DNA of 64,000 nucleotides from Sinonovacula constricta (taxonomy: Eukaryota > Mollusca > Bivalvia > Cardiida > Solecurtidae): positions 73,524,427 to 73,588,426 of the forward strand of contig CM017556.1 in NCBI GenBank assembly GCA_007844125.1. Direction: 5' to 3'. Position 1 is the stretch's first letter. Each line of letters opens with the position of its first letter. The notes below the pieces were generated by a model. It was not told where the DNA came from, searched no databases, and worked only from the letters and a program-made list of their open reading frames with translations. A program made the position numbers and the translations under genes. Shown here piece by piece: positions 22,081 through 34,000 of this stretch.

Positions 22081-25000
22081 CTATGACGATAACTAACATA
22101 GATAAATGCCCAAAAAGCTAATACCGTTTTCAAATTAAAAGAGTTTGGTTAACACAACGCAGAGAATCACACGGCTCATGCCGCGAATGTATTATTTTTT
22201 ATTTGTTTCCGTCGCTATCGAGTATTGATGCTTCTGTTTGACCTTGACGTCAACAAATGACATTTATTTCCGCCTCTGCAGTCTTGAGATACATGTCTAC
22301 TAAGTTGTTTAGCTTCAAATGACAAAAAAAAAGAGACTAAAATACAGTTGCTGCAATGCCTTCGATTATCACAACTTAAAGCCAACATATTCGTTAAAAA
22401 CTTAAACTTACATATAATCTAGAAAGGAGAGATTTGCTGTTTTAAACTTAAATTAAACTAAAATGTCAGTCCCTTGAATGGCTGTATCATTTTGACACTA
22501 ATGTATTTTGGCAGAAAAATAGAATTTTTACGATATGAAGAGTGTCAATGGAAAGCAATGCCATCGAAAAGATTTGACTATATTAATTGAAATAATTATA
22601 CCCATTAACTGGAGCATTCGAATCACTTTAAGAAAATTCAAAAGTTTAAATAGAGCTGTTACAATTTATCGCCATGCACCGGAAACCACGATACACCGTT
22701 GCTATTAAATACATTGAACATTATTGGTCAAATTTAGTTTTGTTTAATATTTAGACCATATCGAGCATATTAATTCGTGCCAAAATTAAAAGAATATTTT
22801 AGTCAAATCACTTGATACATTTCTCATTCTTTTGATAATTTTGTTTTCTATTTCTACAATACAGAAAATATTATCAATACTTGACACTGTTGTTGCTGTG
22901 GTTTGTCAGATTGTTTTATGTTTATACATATGTTTGCTATTTCATTAGCATAAAATATCGAATCAAGACGTACACTGACTATACGTGGAAGGTTCGTACC
23001 TTTACAGTTCTAGGTTCGAACAACTTCTATAGTTTGAAATCTATATAGAACATGTGACTCATAGATAATACATAGTTTAGACAACTTAATCATATATATT
23101 CCTTATTTATTTACTTATCGTGACGTATTTCTACACACGATATCTTACTTACGTTGAAAGTATCTTCAGACTATTATTTGATTTTTTTTTAAATTGCTGT
23201 TGCATCATTACTGAAATATGAAAATACAGTGTATATCAATTATTATGTAAATGTTATTATAAGTAGAGTAAATCTACTGTAGTTTCTGCTCAGTCGGCAC
23301 ATTCTTTTTTGTAACAGATCTGTTAATCTTACCCTCTTTTTTTAAAAAAAAAATATAATTAAGCTTAATACTTGCCTTCTCCACTAATTGTATACAATTA
23401 TGTCTATAAAACAACATGATCAGTTCAATATTACATAACTATAACATTCCATTTTTGTGCTTGTAAAATTCAACATACTAAAATATCAGCGTTTATTCTT
23501 ACCATAGATTTTTGTAGCTTGATAGTCTTTTGCTGAAAAAAGAGAAAGGCAGTCCAGATCAAATCATTTTTTAAAAGTTAAATTATAAAGTATAAATGAC
23601 GTTTGGTGCTTTTGATATTGTCATGTTCGCTTGTAGTTGTGACACGTAGACCTAATGTTCCTGCCCTCATCAGTCAAACGCCAATGTCCATCATCTCGCG
23701 GAACGTATATCTGTTGTTCTTACCCTATAAGACATGCAAATTTCCATCATTTGGTGACACGTACACCTACTGTTCCTGCCCTTATCAGACATACGCAAAT
23801 GTCACTTATCTCGTGACACGTAGACCTGTTGTTCCTGCCCTTATCAGACATACGCAAATGTCACTTATCTCGTGACACGTAGACCTGTTGTTCCTGCCCT
23901 TATCAGACATACGCAAATGTCACTTATCTCGTGACACGTAGACCTGTTGTTCCTGCCCTTATCAGACATACGGAAATGTCACTTATCTCGTGACACGTAG
24001 ACCTGTTGTTCCTGCCCTTATCAGACATACGCAAATGTCACTTATCTCGTGACACGTAGACCTGTTGTTCCTGCCCTTATCAGACATACGCAAATGTCAC
24101 TTATCTCGTGACACGTAGACCTGTTGTTCCTGCCCTTATCAGACATACGGAAATGTCACTTATCTCGTGACACGTAGACCTGTTGTTCCTGCCCTTATCA
24201 GACATACGCAAATGTCACTTATCTCGTGACACGTAGACCTGTTGTTCCTGCCCTTATCAGACATACGCAAATGTCACTTATCTCGTGACACGTAGACCTG
24301 TTGTTCCTGCCCTTATCAGACATACGCAAATGTCACTTATCTCGTGACACGTAGACCTGTTGTTCCTGCCCTTATCAGACATACGCAAATGTCCATTATT
24401 TCGTGACACGTAGACCTACTGTTCCTGCCCTATCAGACATACGCAAATGTCCATTATCTCGTGACACGTAGACCTACTGTTCCTGCCCTATCAGACATAC
24501 GCAAATGTCACTTATCTCGTGACACGTAGACCTGTTGTTCCTGCCCTTATCAGACATACGCAAATGTCACTTATCTCGTGACACGTAGACCTGTTGTTCC
24601 TGCCCTTATCAGACATACGCAAATGTCACTTATCTCGTGACACGTAGACCTGTTGTTCCTGCCCTTATCAGACATACGCAAATGTCACTTATCTCGTGAC
24701 ACGTAGACCTGTTGTTCCTGCCCTTATCAGACATACGCAAATGTCCATTATCTCGTGACACGTAGACCTACTGTTCCTGCCCTATCAGACATACGCAAAT
24801 GTCCATTATCTCGTGACACGTAGACCTACTGTTCCTGCCCTTATCAGACATACGCAAATGTCACTTATCTCGTGACACGTAGACCTGTTGTTCCTGTCCT
24901 ATCAGACGTACGCATATGTCCATTATCTCGTGACACGTAGACCTGTTGTTCCTGTCCTATCAGACATACGCAAATGTCCATTATCTCGTGACACTTAGAC

Positions 25001-28000
25001 CTACTGTTCCTGCCCTATCAGACATACGGAAATGTCCATTATCTCGTGACACGTAGACCTGCTGTTCCTGCCCTATCAGACATACGCAAATGTCACTTAT
25101 CTCGTGACACGTAGACCTGCTGTTCCTGTCCTATCAGACATACGCAAATGTCCATTATCTCGTGACACGTAGACCTGCTGTTCCTGTCCTATCAGACATA
25201 CGCAAATTTCCATCATCTCGTGACACGTAGACCTGTTGTTCCTGTCCTATCAGACATACGCAAATGTCCATTATCCCGTGACACGTAGACCTGCTGTTCC
25301 TGTCCTATCAGACATACGCAAATGTCCATTATCCCGTGACACGTAGACCTGCTGTTCCTGTCCTATCAGACATACGCAAATGTCCATTATCCCGTGACAC
25401 GTAGACCTGTTGTTCCTGTCCTATCAGACATACGCAAATGTCCATTGTCCCGTGACACGTAGACCTGCTGTTCCTGTCCTATCAGATATACGCAAATTTC
25501 CATTATCTCGTGACATGTAGACCTGCTGTTCCTGTCCTATCAGACATACGCAAATTTCCATCATCTCGTGACACGTAGACCTGTTGTTCCTGTCCTTATC
25601 AGACATACGTCAATGTCCATCATCCTGTGACATGTAGACCTGCTGTTCCTGTCCTATCAGACATACGCAAATGTCCATTATCCCGTGACACGTAGACCTG
25701 TTGTTCCTGTCCTATCAGACATACGCAAATGTCCATTATCCCGTGACACGTAGACCTGCTCTTCCTGTCCTATCAGACATACGCAAATTTCCATTATCTC
25801 GTGACATGTAGACCTGCTGTTCCTGTCCTATCAGACATACGCAAATTTCCATCATCTCGTGACACGTAGACCTGCTGTTCCTGTCCTATCAGACATACGC
25901 AAATGTCCATTATCCCGTGACACGTAGACCTGTTGTTCCTGTCCTATCAGACATACGCAAATGTCCATTATTCCGTGACACGTAGACCTGCTGTTCCTGT
26001 CCTATCAGACATACGCAAATTTCCATTATCTCGTGACATGTAGACCTGCTGTTCCTGTCCTATCAGACATACGCAAATTTCCATCATCTCGTGACACGTA
26101 GACCTGCTGTTCCTGTCCTATCAGACATTCGTCAATGTCCATCTTCCTGTGACAGGTAGACCTGTTGTTCCTGTCCTATCAGACATACGTCAATGTCCAT
26201 CTTCCTGTGACAGGTAGACCTGCTGTTCCTGTCCTATCAGACATACGTCAATGTCCATCTTCCTGTGACACGTAGACCTGCTGTTCCTGTCCTATCAGAC
26301 ATACGCAAATTTCCATCATCTCGTGACACGTAGACCTGTTGTTCCTGTCCTATCAGACATACGCAAATGTCCATTATCCCGTGACACGTAGACCTGCTGT
26401 TCCTGTCCTATCAGACATACGCAAATGTCCATTATCCCGTGACACGTAGACCTGCTGTTCCTGTCCTATCAGACATACGCAAATGTCCATTATCCCGTGA
26501 CACGTAGACCTGTTGTTCCTGTCTTATCAGACATACGCAAATGTCCATTATCCCGTGACACGTAGACCTGCTGTTCCTGTCCTATCAGACATACGCAAAT
26601 TTCCATTATCTCGTGACATGTAGACCTGCTGTTCCTGTCCTATCAGACATACGTCAATGTCCATCATCCTGTGACATGTAGACCTGCTGTTCCTGTCCTA
26701 TCAGACATACGCAAATTTCCATCATCTCGTGACACGTAAACCTGCTGTTCCTGTCCTATTAGACATACGCAAATTTCCATCATCTCGTGACACGTAGACC
26801 TGTTGTTCCTGTCCTTATCAGACATACGTCAATGTCCATCATCCTGTGACATGTAGACCTGCTGTTCCTGTCCTATCAGACATACGCAAATTTCCATCAT
26901 CTCGTGACACGTATACCTGCTGTTCCTGTCTTATCAGACATACGCAAATGTCCATTATCCCGTGACACGTAGACCTGTTGTTCCTGTCCTTATCAGACAT
27001 ACGCCAATGTCCATCTTCCTGTGACACGTAGACCTGCTGTTCCTGTCTTATCAGACATACGCAAATGTCCATTATCCTGTGACACGTAGACCTGCTGTTC
27101 CTGTCTTATCAGACATACGCAAATGTCCATTATCCTGTGACACGTAGTCCTGTTGTTCCTGTCCAATCAGACATACGCAAATGTCCATTATCCTGTGACA
27201 CGTAGACCTGCTGTTCCTGTCCTATCAGACATACGCAAATGTCCATTATCCCGTGACACGAAGACCTGTTGTTCCTGTCCTATCAGACATACGCAAATGT
27301 CCATTATCCCGTGACACGTAGACCTGCTGTTCCTGTCCTATCAGACATACGCAAATTTCCATTATCTCGTGACATGTAGACCTGCTGTTCCTGTCCTATC
27401 AGACATACGCAAATTTCCATCATCCTGTGACATGTAGACCTGCTGTTCCTGTCCTATCAGACATACGCAAATTTCCATCATCTCGTGACACGTAGATCTG
27501 CTGTTCCTGTCCTATCAGACATACGCAAATGTCCATTATCCCGTGACACGTAGACCTGTTATTCCTGTCCTATCAGACAAACGCAAATGTTCATTATCCC
27601 GTGACACGTAGACCTGCTGTTCCTGTCCTATCAGACATACGCAAATTTCCATTATCTCGTGACATGTGGACCTGCTGTTCCTGTCCTATCAGTCATACGC
27701 AAATTGCCATCATCTCGTGACACGTAGACCTGCTGTTCCTGTCCTATTAGACATACGCAAATTTCCATCATCTCGTGACACGTAGACCTGTTGTTCCTGT
27801 CCTTATCAGACATAAGGCAATGTTCATCTTCCTGTGACACGTAGACCTGCTGTTCTTGCCCTTATCAGACATGCGGAAATGTCCATTATCTCGTGACACG
27901 TAGACCTGCTGTTCCTGCCCTTATCAGACATGCGGAAATGTCCATTATCTCGTGACACGTAGACCTGCTGTTCTTGCCCTTATCAGACATGCGGAAATGT

Positions 28001-31000
28001 CCATTATCTCGTGACACGTAGACCTGCTGTTCCTGCCCTTATCAGACATGCGGAAATGTCCATTATCTTGTGACACGTAGACCTGCTGTTCCTGCCCTTA
28101 TCAGACATGCGGAAATGTCCATTATCTCGTGACACGTAGACCTGCTGTTCCTGCCCTTATCAGACATGCGGAAATGTCCATTATCTTGTGACACTTAGAC
28201 CTGCTGTTCTTGCCCTTATCAGACATGCGGAAATGTCCATTATCTCGTGACACGTAGACCTGCTGTTCCTGCCCTATCAGACATAGGGCAATGTCCATCT
28301 TCCTGTGACACGTAGACCTGCTGTTCCTGTCCTATCCGACATACGGAAATGTCCATTGTCTCGTGACACGTAGACCTGCTGTTCCTGTTCTATCAGACAT
28401 AAGTCAATGTCTATCATCTCGTGACACGTAGACCTGCTGTTCCTGTCCTATCAGACATAAGTCAATGTCTATCATCTCGTGACACGTAGACCTGCTGTTC
28501 CTGTCCTATCAGACATACGCAAATTTCCATTATCTCGTGACACGTAGACCTGCTGTTCCTGTCCTATCAGACATACGCAAATTTCCATCATCTCGTGACA
28601 CGTAGACCTGCTGTTCCTGTCTTATCAGACATACGCAAATGTCCATTATCCCGTGACACGTAGACCTGCTGTTCCTGTCTTATCAGACATACGCAAATGT
28701 CCATTATCCTGTGACACGTAGACCTGTTGTTCCTGTCCTATCAGACATACGCAAATGTCCATTATCCCGTGACACGTAGACCTGCTGTTCCTGTCCTATC
28801 AGACATACGCAAATGTCCATTATCCCGTGACACGTAGACCTGTTGTTCCTGTCCTATCAGACATACGCAAATGTCCATTATCCCGTGACACGTAGACCTG
28901 CTCTTCCTGTCCTATCAGACATACGCAAATTTCCATTATCTCGTGACATGTAGACCTGCTGTTCCTGTCCTATCAGACATACGCAAATTTCCATCATCTC
29001 GTGACACGTAGACCTGCTGTTCCTGTCCTATCAGACATACGCAAATGTCCATTATTCCGTGACACGTAGACCTGCTGTTCCTGTCCTATCAGACATACGC
29101 AAATTTCCATTATCTCGTGACATGTAGACCTGCTGTTCCTGTCCTATCAGACATACGCAAATTTCCATCATCTCGTGACACGTAGACCTGCTGTTCCTGT
29201 CCTATCAGACATTCGTCAATGTCCATCTTCCTGTGACAGGTAGACCTGTTGTTCCTGTCCTATCAGACATACGTCAATGTCCATCTTCCTGTGACAGGTA
29301 GACCTGCTGTTCCTGTCCTATCAGACATACGTCAATGTCCATCTTCCTGTGACACGTAGACCTGCTGTTCCTGTCCTATCAGACATACGCAAATTTCCAT
29401 CATCTCGTGACACGTAGACCTGTTGTTCCTGTCCTATCAGACATACGCAAATGTCCATTATCCCGTGACACGTAGACCTGCTGTTCCTGTCCTATCAGAC
29501 ATACGCAAATGTCCATTATCCCGTGACACGTAGACCTGCTGTTCCTGTCCTATCAGACATACGCAAATGTCCATTATCCCGTGACACGTAGACCTGTTGT
29601 TCCTGTCTTATCAGACATACGCAAATGTCCATTATCCCGTGACACGTAGACCTGTTGTTCCTGTCCTATCAGACATACGCAAATTTCCATCATCTCGTGA
29701 CACGTAAACCTGCTGTTCCTGTCCTATTAGACATACGCAAATGTCCATTATCCCGTGACACGTAGACCTGCTGTTCCTGTCCTATCAGACATACGCAAAT
29801 TTCCATTATCTCGTGACATGTAGACCTGCTGTTCCTGTCCTATCAGACATACGCAAATGTCCATTATCTCGTGACACGAAGACCTGCTGTTCCTGTCCTA
29901 TCAGACATACGCAAATTTCCATCATCTCGTGACACGTAAACCTGCTGTTCCTGTCCTATTAGACATACGCAAATTTCCATCATCTCGTGACACGTAGACC
30001 TGTTGTTCCTGTCCTTATCAGACATACGTCAATGTCCATCATCCTGTGACATGTAGACCTGCTGTTCCTGTCCTATCAGACATACGCAAATTTCCATCAT
30101 CTCGTGACACGTATACCTGCTGTTCCTGTCTTATCAGACATACGCAAATGTCCATTATCCCGTGACACGTAGACCTGTTGTTCCTGTCCTTATCAGACAT
30201 ACGCCAATGTCCATCTTCCTGTGACACGTAGACCTGCTGTTCCTGTCTTATCAGACATACGCAAATGTCCATTATCCTGTGACACGTAGACCTGCTGTTC
30301 CTGTCTTATCAGACATACGCAAATGTCCATTATCCTGTGACACGTAGTCCTGTTGTTCCTGTCCAATCAGACATACGCAAATGTCCATTATCCTGTGACA
30401 CGTAGACCTGCTGTTCCTGTCCTATCAGACATACGCAAATGTCCATTATCCCGTGACACGAAGACCTGTTGTTCCTGTCCTATCAGACATACGCAAATGT
30501 CCATTATCCCGTGACACGTAGACCTGCTGTTCCTGTCCTATCAGACATACGCAAATTTCCATTATCTCGTGACATGTAGACCTGCTGTTCCTGTCCTATC
30601 AGACATACGCAAATTTCCATCATCCTGTGACATGTAGACCTGCTGTTCCTGTCCTATCAGACATACGCAAATTTCCATCATCTCGTGACACGTAGATCTG
30701 CTGTTCCTGTCCTATCAGACATACGCAAATGTCCATTATCCCGTGACACGTAGACCTGTTGTTCCTGTCCTATCAGACAAACGCAAATGTTCATTATCCC
30801 GTGACACGTAGACCTGCTGTTCCTGTCCTATCAGACATACGCAAATTTCCATTATCTCGTGACATGTGGACCTGCTGTTCCTGTCCTATCAGTCATACGC
30901 AAATTGCCATCATCTCGTGACACGTAGACCTGCTGTTCCTGTCCTATTAGACATACGCAAATTTCCATCATCTCGTGACACGTAGACCTGTTGTTCCTGT

Positions 31001-34000
31001 CCTTATCAGACATAAGGCAATGTTCATCTTCCTGTGACACGTAGACCTGCTGTTCTTGCCCTTATCAGACATGCGGAAATGTCCATTATCTCGTGACACG
31101 TAGACCTGCTGTTCCTGCCCTTATCAGACATGCGGAAATGTCCATTATCTCGTGACACGTAGACCTGCTGTTCTTGCCCTTATCAGACATGCGGAAATGT
31201 CCATTATCTCGTGACACGTAGACCTGCTGTTCCTGCCCTTATCAGACATGCGGAAATGTCCATTATCTTGTGACACTTAGACCTGCTGTTCTTGCCCTTA
31301 TCAGACATGCGGAAATGTCCATTATCTCGTGACACGTAGACCTGCTGTTCCTGCCCTATCAGACATAGGGCAATGTCCATCTTCCTGTGACACGTAGACC
31401 TGCTGTTCCTGTCCTATCCGACATACGGAAATGTCCATTGTCTCGTGACACGTAGACCTGCTGTTCCTGTTCTATCAGACATAAGTCAATGTCTATCATC
31501 TCGTGACACGTAGACCTGCTGTTCCTGTCCTATCAGACATAAGTCAATGTCTATCATCTCGTGACACGTAGACCTGCTGTTCCTGTCCTATCAGACATAA
31601 GGCAATGTCCATCTTCCTGTGACGCGTAGACCTGTTGTTCCTGTCCTATCAGACATACGCAAATTTCCATGATCTCGTGACACGTAGACCTGCTGTTCCT
31701 GTCCTATCAGACATAAGGCAATGTCCATCTTCCTGTGACACGTAGACCTGCTGTTCCTGTCTTATCAGACATACGCAAATGTCCATTATCCTGTGACACG
31801 TAGACCTGCTGTTCCTGTCTTATCAGACATACGTCAATGTCCATTATCTCGTGACACGTAGACCTGCTGTTCCTGTCTTATCAGACATACGTCAATGTCC
31901 ATTATCTCGTGACATGAGACCTGCTGTTCCTGTCTTATCAGACATACGCAAATGTCCATTATCTCGTGACACTTAAACCTACTGTTCCTGTCCTATCAGA
32001 CAGACGTCAATGTCCATTATCTCGTGACATGAGACCTGCTGTTCCTGTCCTATCAGACATACGCCAATGTCCATCATTCTGTGACATGTAGACCTGCTGT
32101 TCTTGCCCTTATCAAACATACGCAAATGTCCATTATCTTGTGACACGTAGACCTACTGTTTCTGCCCTTATCAGACATACGGAAATGTCCATTATCTCGT
32201 GACACGTAGACCTGCTGTTCCTGTCCTATCAGACATACGCCAATGTCCATCATCCTTTGACACGTAGACCTACTGTTCTTGCCCTTATCAGACATACGCA
32301 AATGTCCATTATCTTGTGACACGTAGACCTACTGTTCCTGCCCTTATCAGACATACGGAAATGCCCATTATCTCGTGTCACGTAGACCTGTTGTTCCTGT
32401 CCTATCAGACATACGCCAATGTCCATCATCCTTTGACACGTAGACCTACTGTTCTTGCCCTTATCAGACATACGCAAATGTCCATTATCTTGTGACACGT
32501 AGACCTACTGTTCCTGCCCTTATCAGACATACGGAAATGCCCATTATCTCGTGTCACGTAGACCTGTTGTTCCTGTCTTATAAGACATACGCCAATGTCC
32601 ATCATCTCATGACACGTAGACCTGCTGTTCCTGCCCTATCAGCCAAATGCCAATGTCTTTCATTTCGTGACACGTAGACCTGTTGTTCCTGACCTGTCAG
32701 CCATACGTCAATGCCCATCATCCCGTGACACTTAGACCTGCTGTTCCTGTCCTATCAGACAAACTCCAATGTCTATCATCTCGTGACACGTAGACCTGCT
32801 GTTCATGTCCAACAGACATATGCCAATGTCTATCATTTCGTGACACGTAGATCTGCTGTTCCTTTCCTATCAGACATACGTCAATGTCTATCATTTCGTG
32901 ACACGTGGACCTGCTGTTCTTGCCTTATCAGACATACGTCAATGCCATCATCCCGTGACACGTAGACCTGCTGTTCCTGTCCTATCAGACATACGCCAAT
33001 GTCTATCATCTCGTGACACGTAGACCTGCTGTTCTTGTCTTATCAGACATACGTCAATGCCATCATCCCGTGACACGTAGACCTGCTGTTCCTGTCCTAT
33101 CAGACATACGCCAATGTCTATCATCTCGTGACACGTAGACCTGCTGTTCTTGTCCAACAGACATATGTCAATGTCTATCATCTCGTGACACGTAGACCTG
33201 TTGTTCCTGTCTAATCAGACATACGTCAGTGTCTATCATCTCGTGACACGTAGACCTGCTGTTCTTGTCCTATCAGACATACGCCAATGTCTATCATCTC
33301 GAGATACGTAGACCTGCTGTTCATGTCCTATCAGACAGACGTCAATGTCCATCATCTTGTGACACGTAGACCTGCTGTTCCTGTCCTATCAGACATGCAC
33401 TTAAAGCTTTGTTGTTGATCATACACATAGCTTTGTAGTATTACGCCGGATTTCTCTTTTATTATCTAATTCATTTCATTGAAAAACAAATCATGAGTTG
33501 AAACATTTTTGTACCTTTTAGTATTTATTTCAGGATTATAAATCCTCATCTTTTTATTGACTTCATACTTGCGTATCTGCGTTAATTTCCTTAAACATAT
33601 ACAGTCAACTTTCGTTATATCAAAATCGGTTATATCAAATTTCCGGTTATGTCAAACTGTTTTCTACGGTCCCGTTTTTTTTTCCCTATAGTTTCTATAT
33701 AGTACGACTCCGCTTAACTCAAATTCGGATGTGTCAAATTATCGGATATATCAAACTAAATTCTTTGTCCCCACACGTATAAAACTGTTGAAATCAGTTT
33801 GTCTATCTCAAGCTTCAAATTGCTATAAGATGCAAAACGGCAACAATAGTGATTTTCACACCTACCGTGAAACTCGCGAAGATTTGGGCGCGAGTTTTAT
33901 CGCCAATTATCGGCAATCAGGATGTCACGTAATTTAGAGAAGAGGTTAATCAATTATTATTTAATTAGCTGATTTAATGAACAACAATTTCGTTAATCAA

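Noticed and set aside
23636..33396. Possible CRISPR array or repetitive protein gene
   Set aside because: Units are contiguous with no unique spacers, the DNA is eukaryotic, and the 58/59-bp period breaks any reading frame; the minus-strand open frames are accidental.
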